64,000 nt of DNA, from the NCBI RefSeq assembly GCF_000988205.1, contig NZ_LAYQ01000010.1:1-64000 (forward strand), read 5' to 3'. This stretch comes from Corynebacterium minutissimum (GTDB lineage Bacteria > Actinomycetota > Actinomycetes > Mycobacteriales > Mycobacteriaceae). Position 1 is the first letter of the stretch. The number at the start of each line of letters is the position of its first letter. Made by a program: the position numbers and the translations under genes. Below are positions 1 through 13,504 of the stretch, in pieces. The notes below the pieces were generated by a model. That model ran no database searches, was not told where the DNA came from, and was given only the letters and a program-made list of their open reading frames with translations.

Positions 1-65
1 CCATGATGCGTAGCGGCGAGCTCTACCGAGACATCTCCACAGTCCAACAGGCCACAGCAGCTTAG
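1..65 (+). CDS. C-terminal end of an unidentified protein, start outside window
   Basis: Reading frame 3 is open from the window edge to a TAG at 63-65 and encodes a tail ending in GELYRDISTVQQATAA. A terminator-like hairpin follows the stop by about 20 bases, which supports a real gene end. The tail could be that of an ABC transporter ATPase (an RSGEL-type ending is common there), but this is a guess; too little is visible to assign a function. Confidence 0.35.
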   Translation, partial: MMRSGELYRDISTVQQATAA

Positions 66-83
66 AACCAACAGCCCCATCCA

Positions 84-112
84 AGCCGATTGAGCAGCAA
101 GCCCAATCGGCT
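84..112 (+). terminator. hairpin after the partial first gene
   Basis: A perfect 9-bp inverted repeat (AGCCGATTG at 84-92, CAATCGGCT at 104-112) with an 11-base loop lies just after the stop codon at 65. There is no clear T-run, so this may be a Rho-assisted or weak terminator. Confidence 0.5.
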
Positions 113-548
113 CCTCGAGATGCCCGAAAACAACATTCACACGGCGAAGCAGAAGCCCTTCATGCCCCCAACAAGCCCACCCACGGAGTTGACAACCTAT
201 ATAGGAACACCCCCCGCCACCTCCCGCAAGCGCAAATTCCATCCGGAGTTAACGGTGTCCATGCACGTCATAGCCGTTTCGGACGCCAGAAAATCCTAAA
301 CCCGCAGGCCACAGTCGGATCCAATGTTTATACCGTTCACAGGTTGGTTTACGTTCGTAATTTAAGTCTCATGCAAATTACCCCCGCTTCGACCTTTCCA
401 AGGGGTGGTAGCCGGGGTGTCGGGAAGGCAAGTCTGCCGGCGATTCACGGCGTGTCTTACATAACTCTTCGCCTTGCAAGTGTATGTGTATTCTGCTCGT
501 GCGAGGTAGTCGGTGGATTCCCGAAGGTGATCACGGTTGCTGACGGAA
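113..548. other. gene-free interval between two converging genes
   Basis: No open frame here has coding character or a convincing ribosome-binding site. Short motifs resembling parts of riboswitches (GGGAAGGC, GGATTCCCGA) occur, but no complete riboswitch core could be assembled on either strand. The stretch is the 3' flank of the S-component gene and of the partial first gene. Confidence 0.5.
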
Positions 549-1157
549 TCAGCCCAGTGACCTGCTAAATATCGATCGCACCGCCTTTGCAATGACATAG
601 GCCAGCGGCACCACAACCACCAAGGTGACCAAGAGCCTAATAAGCGTCCAGCCGAACTGGGTTGCAAGATGCTCCACATCAAAACCACCGGCGATAATGC
701 CCACGAGTCCGCTTACCACTACCCCGGCAAAACCGGCGAGGCTCCCGCTAAGAAAATCAAAGCGGGCGTATTTGCAGCCGAAGAAAACGGCTTCTACGAC
801 CGCGCCAATGATTACTACCTCCACTACGGCTCTGGGGCCTACGACGCCATTGAATGCATAACCCAGCATGACCGACATGACATAACCCACAAATGCGGCC
901 AGTGGTTTCTGGACAGTTAAGGCCGCACATAGCCCGGCCAAGGGGAAGAGCGCCGCCGTCCCGGAAAGCAGCGGTAGCAACACATGCGTTGGGAGTGGCT
1001 CATCTTCCCCCATGACCAAGCGATTAGTAAACGCTCCCCTTCCCCACAATAGGAGCGCGCCAGCAATGACATAGCCGGCAACAATAAGAGCATCAACGCC
1101 CGTCCACGCGCGTGGTTTCGGGGCAGGCTTTTCGAATCCGGTGTTCGGAAATGTCAT
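549..1157 (-). CDS. YkoE-like ECF transporter S component
   Basis: A 202-residue, very hydrophobic protein with about five to six membrane segments. The central stretch (KPLAAFVGYVMS, then GAVVEAVFFGCKYARFDF) follows the pattern of YkoE-type substrate-binding S components of energy-coupling-factor importers, which are linked to thiamine or hydroxymethylpyrimidine uptake. The start was placed at the ATG at 1157 because AGGAAGG lies 8-9 bases upstream; an upstream in-frame ATG at 1229 has no such site and would add a cysteine-rich, unlikely N-terminus. The ATPase and T component that usually follow YkoE are not downstream, so the protein may share an ECF module encoded elsewhere. The substrate is inferred only from family resemblance. 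Confidence 0.65.
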   Translation of the reverse strand: MTFPNTGFEKPAPKPRAWTGVDALIVAGYVIAGALLLWGRGAFTNRLVMGEDEPLPTHVLLPLLSGTAALFPLAGLCAALTVQKPLAAFVGYVMSVMLGYAFNGVVGPRAVVEVVIIGAVVEAVFFGCKYARFDFLSGSLAGFAGVVVSGLVGIIAGGFDVEHLATQFGWTLIRLLVTLVVVVPLAYVIAKAVRSIFSRSLG

Positions 1158-1288
1158 CGGTCGGCACCTTCCTGAGCACGAGCACTGGGGTTCTTGTGCC
1201 CTTGTTGACGCTATTGTAAGAGAACCCAAACTTTCTCGCAGGGCGGCGGCGCCGGGAGGGACGGCCCGGTCCGGTGCTACCGATAGAA

Positions 1289-1341
1289 AAAGACCCGCAC
1301 CTCCTCCCCACCATTGTCTGGCGGGTGAAGTGCGGGTCTTT
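1289..1341 (-). terminator. rpoC intrinsic terminator
   Basis: A 12-bp perfect stem (GTGCGGGTCTTT read from + at 1330-1341, AAAGACCCGCAC at 1289-1300) is followed on the minus strand by TTTTC. It lies about 55 bases beyond the rpoC stop codon. Confidence 0.8.
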
Positions 1342-1394
1342 GGTTTCCCTCGGTGTCGAAGGACTAAAGGACTAGGCCGTTGAAGGACCAGGTC

Positions 1395-5390
<3,996 letters not shown>

Positions 5391-5492
5391 GTAATGTCTC
5401 CCTTTCATCCCCCGTCAGGGGGAAGTTGATGGCTTTGTATGTAGGTGGTGTTTCGTTATGCCCGCCGACTTAGATAAGCGGCGGACCAAAAG

Positions 5493-8400
5493 CTAGGCGA
5501 TGTCTGCGTCGGAGCGCTCGTCGCGGGACAGGTTAATGCCCAGGGACGGAGCGCCGTCCATGTCGTCTTCGTCGGAGCCAGACAGTTCCATCGGCGTGCC
5601 GTCGGTGGAGAGAACTTCCACGTTGAGGCAGAGGGACTGCAGCTCCTTGAGGAGGACCTTGAAGGACTCCGGGATACCCGGATCTGGGATGTTGTCACCC
5701 TTGACAATGGCCTCGTAGACCTTGACGCGGCCGACCACGTCATCGGACTTGATGGTCAACAGCTCCTGCAGGGTGTAGGCAGCGCCGTATGCCTGCATTG
5801 CCCACACCTCCATCTCACCGAAGCGCTGGCCACCGAACTGTGCCTTACCACCCAGCGGCTGCTGGGTAATCATGGAGTACGGGCCGGTGGAGCGAGCGTG
5901 GATCTTCTCGTCGACGAGGTGGTGCAGCTTGAGCATGTACATGTAGCCGACGGATACCGGGTACAGGTAGGGCTCACCGGAGCGACCATCGAAGAGACGG
6001 GCCTTGCCGTGCTCATCCACCATGACGTCACCATCGCGGTTCGGCTTGGAGGAAGCCAGCAGGCGAGAAATCTCCTCGTTGGTGGCACCGTCGAAGACCG
6101 GGGTTGCGGTGAGCGACTCTGGCGGGACGTCGTACAGCTCTTCCGGCAGGGTCTTGAGCAACTCGGCGTTGGCCGGATCCTCGGTATCGATCTTCCAACC
6201 GGCGTGTGCCAGCCAGCCGAGGTGAACCTCGAGAACCTGGCCGATGTTCATACGACGCGGCACACCGTGGGTGTTGAGGATGATGTCCACCGGGGTGCCA
6301 TCCTCCATGAACGGCATATCCTCCGGCGGGAGAATCTTGCCCACAACGCCCTTGTTACCGTGGCGGCCAGCGAGCTTATCGCCGTCCTGGATCTTGCGCT
6401 TCTGAGCCACGTAGACGCGGATCATTTCGTTGACGCCTGGGGCTAGGTCGTCGTCATCCTCGCGGGAGAAGCGGGAAACGCCGATGACCTTACCGGTCTC
6501 ACCGTGCGGCACCTTCATGGAGGTATCGCGCACCTCGCGGGCCTTCTCACCGAAGATGGCGCGCAGCAGGCGCTCCTCCGGGGTCAGCTCGGTCTCACCC
6601 TTCGGGGTGACCTTACCGACGAGGATGTCGCCCGCGCGGACGTCAGCACCGATACGGACAATGCCGCGCTCGTCGAGGTCACGCAGAACGTCATCGGAGA
6701 CGTTCGGGATCTCGCGGGTGATCTCCTCCGGGCCCAGCTTGGTATCGCGAGCATCAATCTCGTGCTCCTCGATGTGGATCGAGGTGAGGATGTCTTCCTC
6801 CACGATGCGCTGGTTGAGGATGATGGCGTCCTCGTAGTTGTGGCCTTCCCACGGCATGAAGGCAACCAGCAGGTTGCGGCCGAGGGACATCTCACCGTTG
6901 TGGGTACCGGGGCCGTCGGCAAGCACCTGGCCTGCCTCGACGCGCTCACCCAGGGACACCAGCGGGGTCTGGTTGTAGTTGGTGTTCTGGTTGGTGCGCT
7001 CGAACTTGCGCAGCATGTAGGTATCGCGCTGGCCTTCGTCATCCATGATAGTGATGAGGTCCGCGGTGACGTTCTCCACCACGCCCGCCTTCGGGGTGAT
7101 GATGAGGTCACCAGCATCGTAGGCGGCGCGCTGCTCCATACCGGTGCCCACGTACGGGGCCTCGGAGCGCACCAGCGGCACGGCCTGGCGCTGCATGTTC
7201 GCGCCCATGAGGGCACGGTTAGCATCGTCGTGCTCGAGGAACGGAATCATGGCGGTTGCCACGGAAACCATCTGGCGCGGGGAAACGTCGACGTAGTCAA
7301 CGCCGGCGGCGTCGGTCACGCCGATATCGCCGTCCTTGAGGCGCACCTCGATACGGTCGCCGGTCAGGGTGCCGTCGGCATCCTTCTCAACCTCTGCCTG
7401 CGCAATAGCGAAGCGATCCTCTTCATCAGCGGTGAGGTACTCCACCTGGTCGGTGACCTTGCCGTCTACAACCTTGCGGTACGGGGTCTCGATGAAGCCG
7501 AAAGCGTTGACGCGGGCGTAGGAAGCCAGCGAACCGATCAGGCCAATGTTCGGGCCTTCCGGAGTCTCAATCGGGCACATGCGGCCGTAGTGCGAAGCGT
7601 GGACGTCTCGCACCTCGATGCCGGCGCGCTCACGGGACAGACCGCCCGGGCCCAGCGCGGACAGGCGGCGCTTGTGGGTCAGGCCGGACAGGGAGTTGTT
7701 CTGGTCCATGAACTGCGAGAGCTGGGAGGTGCCGAAGAACTCGCGGATGGCAGCAGAAACCGGGCGGACGTTAATCAGGGAGGTCGGGGTAATCGACTCT
7801 GCGTCCTGGGTGGTCATGCGCTCGCGAACGACGCGCTCCATGCGGGACAGGCCCACGCGGACCTGGTTCTGGATGAGCTCGCCGACGGTGCGCAGACGAC
7901 GGTTACCAAAGTGGTCGATGTCGTCGGTGTGGATGGAGATCATCTCACCGTTCGGGGCCTTCATCTCACGCTCGCCGGCGTGCAGGCGCACGAGGTACTC
8001 GAGGGTGACGGCAATGTCTTCCTCGGTCAGGGTCATCAGACCGTCGTGGTCTCCACCCAGGCCGAGCTTGCGGTTGACCTTGTAGCGGCCCACCTTGGCC
8101 AGGTCGTAGCGCTTCGCGCGGAAGAAGGAGTTATCCAGCAGTGCCTGCGCGAGGTCACGCGTGGGCTGCTCGCCCGGGCGCTGCTTGCGGTAGATCTCCA
8201 GCAGAGCCTCATCGGTGTTGGCCACGCCATCGGACTCGAGGGTGGACATCATGAGCTCGGAGAAACCGAAGCGCTCCTTGATCTGCTCCTCGGTCCAACC
8301 CAGGGCCTTAAGAAGCACGGTGACCGGCTGGCGGCGCTTACGGTCGATGCGCACGCCGACGGTGTCGCGCTTGTCGACGTCAAACTCGAGCCACGCACCG

Positions 8401-8972
8401 CGGGAAGGAATGACCTTCACGGAGTGCAGCGGGCGCTCGGTGGACTTGTCGATGGTCTGGTCGAAGTAGACACCCGGGGAACGCACGAGCTGCGAGACGA
8501 TAACGCGCTCGGTGCCGTTGACGATGAAGGTGCCCTTCTCGGTCATCATCGGGAAATCACCGATGAAGACGGTCTGGGACTTAATCTCCTGGGTGTCGTT
8601 GTTGATAAATTCTGCGGTGACGTACAGTGGCGCCGAGTAGTTGATGTCTTTCTCTTTGCACTCGTCCACGGTGTTCTTCACCGGCTCGAAGCGAGGCTCC
8701 GACAGGGACAGGGACATGTTGCCCGAGTAATCCTGGATCGGAGAAAGCTCCTCGAGGATATCCTCAAGGCCGCTCGTCACGCGTGCGTCTTCGCCGCGCT
8801 CTGCCTGCTCGCGCTCGCGCCACTCGGGGGTGCCGATGAGCCACGCGTAAGAATCGAGTTGTAGATCGAGGAGGCCCGGGACGGCGATAGGCTCGCTGAT
8901 TTTAGCGAAGGAGTATCGCTTCGGGGCTCCAGGGATGTTGGCCACTGACTTGGTCTGGCGGGAGACTGCCAA
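5493..8972 (-). CDS. rpoB: RNA polymerase beta subunit
   Basis: A 1159-residue RpoB starting at a TTG ([16 protein letters not shown] follows) with GGAAGGA about 6 bases upstream; no ATG or GTG is available near the conserved N-terminus. The rifampicin pocket around residues 410-440 reads [13 protein letters not shown], then [10 protein letters not shown], so the positions equal to E. coli D516, H526 and S531 are wild type and no rifampicin resistance is predicted from this cluster. The C-terminal clamp region ([16 protein letters not shown]) is intact. It is transcribed leftward with rpoC from the promoters at 9077-9202. Confidence 0.97.
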   Translation of the reverse strand: MAVSRQTKSVANIPGAPKRYSFAKISEPIAVPGLLDLQLDSYAWLIGTPEWREREQAERGEDARVTSGLEDILEELSPIQDYSGNMSLSLSEPRFEPVKNTVDECKEKDINYSAPLYVTAEFINNDTQEIKSQTVFIGDFPMMTEKGTFIVNGTERVIVSQLVRSPGVYFDQTIDKSTERPLHSVKVIPSRGAWLEFDVDKRDTVGVRIDRKRRQPVTVLLKALGWTEEQIKERFGFSELMMSTLESDGVANTDEALLEIYRKQRPGEQPTRDLAQALLDNSFFRAKRYDLAKVGRYKVNRKLGLGGDHDGLMTLTEEDIAVTLEYLVRLHAGEREMKAPNGEMISIHTDDIDHFGNRRLRTVGELIQNQVRVGLSRMERVVRERMTTQDAESITPTSLINVRPVSAAIREFFGTSQLSQFMDQNNSLSGLTHKRRLSALGPGGLSRERAGIEVRDVHASHYGRMCPIETPEGPNIGLIGSLASYARVNAFGFIETPYRKVVDGKVTDQVEYLTADEEDRFAIAQAEVEKDADGTLTGDRIEVRLKDGDIGVTDAAGVDYVDVSPRQMVSVATAMIPFLEHDDANRALMGANMQRQAVPLVRSEAPYVGTGMEQRAAYDAGDLIITPKAGVVENVTADLITIMDDEGQRDTYMLRKFERTNQNTNYNQTPLVSLGERVEAGQVLADGPGTHNGEMSLGRNLLVAFMPWEGHNYEDAIILNQRIVEEDILTSIHIEEHEIDARDTKLGPEEITREIPNVSDDVLRDLDERGIVRIGADVRAGDILVGKVTPKGETELTPEERLLRAIFGEKAREVRDTSMKVPHGETGKVIGVSRFSREDDDDLAPGVNEMIRVYVAQKRKIQDGDKLAGRHGNKGVVGKILPPEDMPFMEDGTPVDIILNTHGVPRRMNIGQVLEVHLGWLAHAGWKIDTEDPANAELLKTLPEELYDVPPESLTATPVFDGATNEEISRLLASSKPNRDGDVMVDEHGKARLFDGRSGEPYLYPVSVGYMYMLKLHHLVDEKIHARSTGPYSMITQQPLGGKAQFGGQRFGEMEVWAMQAYGAAYTLQELLTIKSDDVVGRVKVYEAIVKGDNIPDPGIPESFKVLLKELQSLCLNVEVLSTDGTPMELSGSDEDDMDGAPSLGINLSRDERSDADIA

Positions 8973-9076
8973 GATGGGTCCTTCCAGTACCTCTGGCGGA
9001 TTGCGGCCCCACCCTGGCCGGTGAGGTGCAAAACCGCTGGTAGATTTAGCATTCGGTCTGCTGTGGAATGACTGGG

Positions 9077-9104
9077 TTTAGAATGCACAAAATCACCTTG
9101 TCAA
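9077..9104 (-). promoter_or_regulatory. proximal rpoBC promoter candidate
   Basis: On the minus strand, a perfect TTGACA (9104-9099) is followed after 16 bases by TCTAAA (9082-9077). It lies about 105 bases upstream of the rpoB TTG, leaving a leader of roughly 100 bases. Confidence 0.55.
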
Positions 9105-9175
9105 GTCGGTTTTACCATCACCGCTCGAAAGGCTAAATGTGCACTAAAGATCCAGATTCCAGCGCAACGAAATAG

Positions 9176-9202
9176 CCTATAGCATAATGGCGGCCTTGTA
9201 AA
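9176..9202 (-). promoter_or_regulatory. distal rpoBC promoter candidate
   Basis: TTTACA (9202-9197), 15 bases, then TATAGG (9181-9176) preceded by TGC, an extended -10 arrangement. The spacing is short, so this is less certain than the proximal promoter. Confidence 0.4.
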
Positions 9203-9266
9203 GGCGAAACGCGCCCACGGCGTGTCGCTACGTAGATCCGCACGCGCGGGCCCCTAGCACGCGCAG

Positions 9267-10223
9267 CTAGCGGGAGTGGCGGCTAGTGGGACGTCGGAAA
9301 GCGCCTAGCGCCCCAAGCAACACCAGAAGCGCACCGATTCCGATGCCGCCCCAGCGCACCCACTGCCCCACAGCACTCCGCGGGAAGCGCTCGGCCTGCT
9401 GGAGCAGCTCCGCGCGGGATTCCTCAGAAGTCGCACCATTGAAGGCGAACTGCACCTCACGCTCGTTACCCTCGCGGTCGGCCCAGTAGTCCTTGATATC
9501 GACGTCCATGCCCACGACGAGTCCGGTGGCTTGATCCACGTAGAGGTCCCGGGTTGCGGCGTGGAAGAGGTAGCCCTGCTCGGTGGAGCCATCCTCGTTG
9601 CTCAGCGTGGTCGTCGTGCTGCCAGCATAGAGGGTAGCCACGTTGGTGGGCTCAATCTCCTGGCGGTAGCGGTAGACCGTGCGGCCGTCGATGTCGAGGG
9701 ATTCTTCGAAGACGGCGTCGGCCGCCTTGCGCAGCACCGGGTCAAAGACCGGGTAGGTAGTCTGCTCGGCATCGGCGGGCAGCTTCAGCCAGTAGCCCTC
9801 GACGGGCACCTCCGCCGTGGGCGAGCCCATGGTGTGGGAGAGCGCCGCCGGGCCCGTGGCCTCACCGCTGAGGCGGTCAACGGGATAATTCCACACGCGG
9901 GCAAAGCTTAAGTCCTCCACGTTGCCCGTGCCGCCGCGGATGGCGGACTCCCCCACTCGCAGCGTCGCCGTCTCCTTGTCTGCTGGGTCCTGGATGTCCA
10001 GGTTGAGCTGATAAGTCATCGGCCCCTCATACTGCGTAACGCCCTCCGCGGATAGCTCCTGCGCGGTAGCATTGTCATCCTGCAAAGTCCACGTCGTGTC
10101 CTCGATATCCAACGGCAGGCGCGGACTAAAGCTCAAGAAGCTCGACGCCGTCAGGCCGGCCGCGATCAGCGCAACGCCGAGGCCGAGCAGGAGGACGGAG
10201 AAGATGCGGGACTTGGGCAGCAT
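9267..10223 (-). CDS. DUF3068 domain membrane protein (porin PorA family)
   Basis: A 318-residue protein with an N-terminal membrane segment (residues 8-30), a large extracytoplasmic domain and a C-terminal membrane segment (about 288-308) followed by a basic tail. The domain pattern (APSWNYPVDR-like FARVWNYPVDR, then the paired TLYAGSTTTTL and DLYVDQATGLVVG strands) is that of the DUF3068 family, found in mycolic-acid-containing actinobacteria and sometimes named porin PorA family. Its biochemical role is not known; an envelope role is inferred from the topology and the taxonomic range. AGGA lies a few bases before the ATG. It is the gene upstream of rpoB on the same strand, but with its own spacing. 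Confidence 0.75.
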   Translation of the reverse strand: MLPKSRIFSVLLLGLGVALIAAGLTASSFLSFSPRLPLDIEDTTWTLQDDNATAQELSAEGVTQYEGPMTYQLNLDIQDPADKETATLRVGESAIRGGTGNVEDLSFARVWNYPVDRLSGEATGPAALSHTMGSPTAEVPVEGYWLKLPADAEQTTYPVFDPVLRKAADAVFEESLDIDGRTVYRYRQEIEPTNVATLYAGSTTTTLSNEDGSTEQGYLFHAATRDLYVDQATGLVVGMDVDIKDYWADREGNEREVQFAFNGATSEESRAELLQQAERFPRSAVGQWVRWGGIGIGALLVLLGALGAFRRPTSRHSR

Positions 10224-10295
10224 GGTGGCTTATCCTACCGATTCGTTTGCTCAAAACACATTTCCCCGGAGGGTGCGTTTCACATTTACGCGGCA

Positions 10296-10323
10296 TTGAC
10301 GGGGGGCTAGAGGAGTGTTAAAT
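10296..10323 (+). promoter_or_regulatory. promoter candidate of the MFS exporter gene
   Basis: TTGACG, 16 bases, TTAAAT, about 60 bases before the ATG. The AT-rich stretch overlapping the -10 (TAACCTAAACTAAG) has a partial likeness to a DtxR box, about 12 of 19 positions, too weak to call. Confidence 0.4.
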
Positions 10324-10383
10324 AACCTAAACTAAGTGCTCCAGCTCACATTCAAGATCGCATCATGGGATTGGCAGTAATCA

Positions 10384-11628
10384 ATGAAGAATGACCCCCA
10401 ACGCAAGAACAGAGACTTCGGCCTCTACCTATGGTCAGACCTCGTGGCTCAGATAGCTGGGGTGGGAGCCGGGCTTGCTATTCCAGTGGTCACTCTACGC
10501 TTGAGCGATAGTCTTACCCTTGCCGGCCTGTATGGAACCATCACTGGAATTGCGGCACTGGCAGGCGGCATCATCGGCGGCTCTCTTGCGGATATGTGGC
10601 GCCGCAAGCCACTCATCATTGTGACCAACGCGCTGGCTGGGATACTCAACCTCGCGTTAGCGGGTCTCATCCTATCCGGCGGCTTCTCCCCCATCGTCTT
10701 CGGCGTGCTTCTCGGGAGCATGATGCTCTTTTACCGAATAGGTCAAGCTTGCTCCGACCCTTGTCTGCCCCAGCTCGTTGAGGAAGAACAACTCGCCGCC
10801 AAACAAGGGCTCATCCAAGCGCGCCTGCAATTTGCGGGACTGATCGGCCCCACCGTGGGCGGCGCACTTCTAGAAGTCAATCTGGCACTGCCCTTTGTGT
10901 TTGTAGGCCTGGCAAATTTCCTCACCATTGTTTTCTTCCTGTTCATCAGGGCTGGCCTAGACCCCGCAAAGAAGGCAGAGAACAAACTCCTACGCACAAC
11001 GAAAGAAGGCTTAGCCATCGTGGCTCGCTCGCCCCTGCTGCACGGGCTCATTGCCATGCAAACACTGTCGAACTGCGCAATTAACGGCTCACTGTTCATG
11101 GCCGTCCTCATACTGGAGGAGGGGAACAACCCTGGATGGGTAACGGGACTAGCCCGCACGTCCATCGGCCTCATCGGGATTGTGGGTGCTTTGTCGACGG
11201 GTTGGCTGCAGAAGAAGTTCTCCTTCGCAGCCCTTCAGGTAGGCACGTGTGTCTGGGTTGCTGCATCAATCGCCTGTGGCGCCCTGCTCAGCCCCAGCCT
11301 GTTGATGATCATCCCGCTAGGACTGTCCGTTCTTACAGCCCCAGCCGCCGGCGCGGTAACCTATGCCGCACTCCACAGGCTTATGGCAGAAGAAACATTT
11401 GGCCGAGTCACCAATATCCAAATGAGCACCGTCGTCTCACTCTCCAGTGTGTGGTCGACCCCTCTGGCCGCGTTGTCTCATCGCTGGACCTTGACCACTG
11501 GATTGTGGGCCAATGCGCTCGCCGGGCTCCTCGCTATCGGGCCCGCCCTCATCTTTGTGCGCCGAGCCGATCGCGCCCTTGCGCAAGCAGACGCGAAGGA
11601 GAAAGAGGACTCCCCTAGCCACTCATAA
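10384..11628 (+). CDS. MFS transporter, EntS-like exporter family
   Basis: A 414-residue protein with about twelve membrane segments. The loop GGSLADMWRRKPLII after the second segment is the MFS motif A region. The overall pattern (N-terminal FGLYLWSDLVAQIAGVGAG, then SDPCLPQLVEEEQLAAKQGLIQ) is that of the MFS_3 group, which includes the enterobactin exporter EntS and macrolide exporters. The substrate cannot be told; proximity to siderophore genes (2 kb away) makes siderophore or drug export possible. It ends 17 bases from the convergent antitoxin gene. Confidence 0.7.
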   Translation: MKNDPQRKNRDFGLYLWSDLVAQIAGVGAGLAIPVVTLRLSDSLTLAGLYGTITGIAALAGGIIGGSLADMWRRKPLIIVTNALAGILNLALAGLILSGGFSPIVFGVLLGSMMLFYRIGQACSDPCLPQLVEEEQLAAKQGLIQARLQFAGLIGPTVGGALLEVNLALPFVFVGLANFLTIVFFLFIRAGLDPAKKAENKLLRTTKEGLAIVARSPLLHGLIAMQTLSNCAINGSLFMAVLILEEGNNPGWVTGLARTSIGLIGIVGALSTGWLQKKFSFAALQVGTCVWVAASIACGALLSPSLLMIIPLGLSVLTAPAAGAVTYAALHRLMAEETFGRVTNIQMSTVVSLSSVWSTPLAALSHRWTLTTGLWANALAGLLAIGPALIFVRRADRALAQADAKEKEDSPSHS

Positions 11629-11645
11629 GCGTAAGTCAACTGTTT

Positions 11646-11996
11646 CTATGAGTGAGAGTCGGCTTCTTCTTTGTGATTCCACGGAACGATAGCGCTGACA
11701 TCCGTGATCTGGCGAGCTTTCCACAGATCGTATTCCTCTTGGAGTCCGAGCCAGAACTCCGCGGAATTCCCAAAGTAGGCCGATAAACGCAAAGCCATAT
11801 CGGCACTGATACCGAGCGTACCGCGGGTAATTTTGGAGACTTGAGAGCGGGTAGTGCCAATGTCGTTGGCCAGGCGATACTGGGTAATACCACAGGGTTT
11901 GAGGAATTCTAGGAGAAGGATTTCTCCAGGATGCGGAACAGGAACAACATCAACATGAGTATGCGCGTCAGTGGTAGTCGATAAAGTCAACGTCAA
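11646..11996 (-). CDS. higA: HigA-type antitoxin (XRE DNA-binding)
   Basis: A 116-residue protein with a helix-turn-helix of the HigA class: PHPGEILLLEFLKPCGI, then QYRLANDIGTTRSQVSKITRG and the family hallmark SADMALRLSAYFGNSAEFWLGLQ. It would neutralise the adjacent HigB toxin by direct binding and repress the shared promoter. The TTG at 11996 overlaps the end of the toxin gene by 29 bases, so the two are translationally coupled; the exact start is uncertain because several TTG codons lie nearby. Toxin first, antitoxin second is the usual higBA order. Confidence 0.85.
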   Translation of the reverse strand: MTLTLSTTTDAHTHVDVVPVPHPGEILLLEFLKPCGITQYRLANDIGTTRSQVSKITRGTLGISADMALRLSAYFGNSAEFWLGLQEEYDLWKARQITDVSAIVPWNHKEEADSHS

Positions 11997-12246
11997 CAGC
12001 TCCTTCGGGTGTCCACTTGAATATGATGCGCCACTGCGAGTTGACGCGAATTGAGTAGTAGCCCTCTAGGTCACCCTTGAGCCGCTCCAACCGGTTTGCT
12101 GGTGGAATCCGAAGGTCCGTGACATTTACAGACCGCCCAATCATAAGTAACTTGCGGCGCACTACCGAACGCAATTCCGATGGAATATATCGCGGCGGCA
12201 CACCATCCTGATGGAACCGCTCGAGACTTCTACGCCGAAATTGCAC
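11968..12246 (-). CDS. higB: HigB-type toxin (RelE/ParE superfamily mRNA interferase)
   Basis: A 92-residue protein ending GDLEGYYSIRVNSQWRIIFKW followed by VDVDFIDYH, the classic HigB C-terminus (KGD, YxS, NxxWRI, DYH). HigB toxins cut mRNA at the ribosome. The GTG at 12246 gives exactly the usual HigB length; the frame is open further upstream to an ATG at 12357, but that extension has no family counterpart and would contain the promoter. The -10 element ends 6 bases before this GTG, which suggests a leaderless transcript. It forms an operon with higA. Confidence 0.82.
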   Translation of the reverse strand: MQFRRRSLERFHQDGVPPRYIPSELRSVVRRKLLMIGRSVNVTDLRIPPANRLERLKGDLEGYYSIRVNSQWRIIFKWTPEGAVDVDFIDYH

Positions 12247-12252
12247 ACCCCA

Positions 12253-12291
12253 ATAGTGTCTCTTTTTGACCCTAGTGTCAAGACCTGACAC
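12253..12291 (-). promoter_or_regulatory. higBA promoter with overlapping palindromic operator
   Basis: On the minus strand, TTGACA (12281-12276), 17 bases, CACTAT (12258-12253), then the GTG start. A palindrome GTGTCA-AGACC-TGACAC (12275-12291) covers the -35 element and is the likely HigA binding site for autorepression. Confidence 0.6.
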
Positions 12292-12337
12292 GAAATGTTT
12301 AGAATCCGCTGGGCCATCGGGGTCCCGACAAAACGGG

Positions 12338-12376
12338 AACAACCCCGCACCGCGCAAAAAGCGGAACGGGGTTGTT
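12338..12376 (-). terminator. rplJ-rplL terminator
   Basis: A 10-bp stem AACAACCCCG (12338-12347) with CGGGGTTGTT (12367-12376), extended inward by GC pairs, lies 50 bases after the rplL stop and before the higBA promoter. Confidence 0.7.
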
Positions 12377-12425
12377 GGAGCGCAGCGAGTGTACTGCGCA
12401 GGAAAGCTTTAGTAATTCAGGTGAA

Positions 12426-12812
12426 TTACTTGAGCTCGACGGAAGCGCCAGCCTCTTCGAGCTTAGCCTTAGCAGCGTCAGCGTCGTCCTTGGAAGCACC
12501 CTCGAGGATAGCCTTCGGAGCACCCTCAACGAGCTCCTTAGCTTCCTTCAGGCCCAGGCCGGAGACGATCTCGCGGACAGCCTTAATAACACCGATCTTC
12601 TTAGCGCCAGCGTCGGTCAGAACGACGTCGAACTCGGTCTTCTCTTCCTCAGCGGCACCGCCGGCAGCCGGGGCACCAGCAGCAACAGCAGCAACCGGAG
12701 CAGCGGCCTCAACGTCGAAGACCTCCTCGAACTCCTTGACGAACTCGGAGAGCTCGATGAGGGTCATTTCCTTGAAAGCTTCAATGAGCTCGTCCTTGGT
12801 GAGCTTAGCCAT
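12426..12812 (-). CDS. rplL: 50S ribosomal protein L7/L12
   Basis: A 128-residue L7/L12: N-terminal dimerisation helices ([20 protein letters not shown]), an Ala/Gly/Glu hinge (residues about 40-60) and the C-terminal factor-binding domain ([20 protein letters not shown]). It forms the stalk that recruits translation factors. The ATG at 12812 is used because AAAGGA sits 9 bases upstream; another ATG 9 bases further up overlaps the ribosome-binding site. It follows rplJ by 86 bases in the same operon. Confidence 0.96.
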   Translation of the reverse strand: MAKLTKDELIEAFKEMTLIELSEFVKEFEEVFDVEAAAPVAAVAAGAPAAGGAAEEEKTEFDVVLTDAGAKKIGVIKAVREIVSGLGLKEAKELVEGAPKAILEGASKDDADAAKAKLEEAGASVELK

Positions 12813-12898
12813 GATTGGCATCCTTTCTCATTGTTCCTGGCCGCACTAGGCAGCCAGATAAGTGTGTGTGTTTAAGTTGTGCGCCTGTAATTGGCGTC

Positions 12899-13420
12899 TT
12901 AAGCTTCCGCAGCCTTCTTGTCCTGCAGGGCCGCAGCGGTGCGGACCATCTTGGTTGCAGGAGCGTTGAATACGGCGGCAGCCTTTGCCATAGAACCCTT
13001 CATGGCGCCAGCCAGCTTTGCGAGGGTGGTCTCGCGGTTGTCCAGCTTGGCGATGGCCTCAACCTGGTCGGCAGACAGAGCGTTGCCGTCCATGTAGCCA
13101 CCCTTGATAACGAGTGCCTTGTTGTCATCAGCGAACTTGGTGATGACCTTCGCAGCATCCACTGCCTCGCCCTTGATGAACGCAATAGCGGTCGGGCCAG
13201 TCAGGTGCTCGTCAAGACCCTCGATGCCAGCTTCGTTGGCAGCGATCTTGAAAAGGGTGTTCTTGGCGACGGAGTACTCAACGTCAAAGCCGAGGTTGTT
13301 ACGCAGCTCCTGGAGCTGACCCACGGTCAGGCCACGGTACTCGGTAAGCACGATGGAGTTTGCACCCTCGAGCTTCTCCTTCAGTGCCGCCAGGTCTGCG
13401 GTGTTCTTCGGGTTTGCCAT
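12899..13420 (-). CDS. rplJ: 50S ribosomal protein L10
   Basis: A 173-residue L10 (MANPKNTADLAALKEKLEGANSI and so on) that anchors L7/L12 dimers to the ribosome. AAAGGAGG lies about 10 bases upstream of the ATG. A terminator-like hairpin in the 330-base leader points to the known feedback control of this operon by L10-L12 binding its own mRNA. Confidence 0.96.
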   Translation of the reverse strand: MANPKNTADLAALKEKLEGANSIVLTEYRGLTVGQLQELRNNLGFDVEYSVAKNTLFKIAANEAGIEGLDEHLTGPTAIAFIKGEAVDAAKVITKFADDNKALVIKGGYMDGNALSADQVEAIAKLDNRETTLAKLAGAMKGSMAKAAAVFNAPATKMVRTAAALQDKKAAEA

Positions 13421-13504
13421 TTTCTACTTCGCCTCCTTTCGAAACATCTCTTGTGTTTTCCGCCGGGGCCTCCCCTACTCCGCTTGCCCGATGGACAACC
13501 GAAA

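Noticed and set aside
350..548. Possible cobalamin or FMN riboswitch
   Set aside because: Isolated fragments such as GGGAAGGC and GGATTCCCGA occur, but they are not in the order or spacing of either riboswitch core, and they lie downstream of the only minus-strand gene.
7660..7745. Rifampicin-resistance mutation in rpoB
   Set aside because: The resistance cluster reads as wild type at the positions equal to E. coli 516, 526 and 531.
10310..10340. DtxR box at the MFS exporter promoter
   Set aside because: Only about 12 of 19 positions match in an AT-rich stretch; this can arise by chance.
11968..12357. Extended N-terminus of HigB from the ATG at 12357
   Set aside because: The extra 37 residues have no counterpart in HigB, and the matching DNA holds the promoter and operator.
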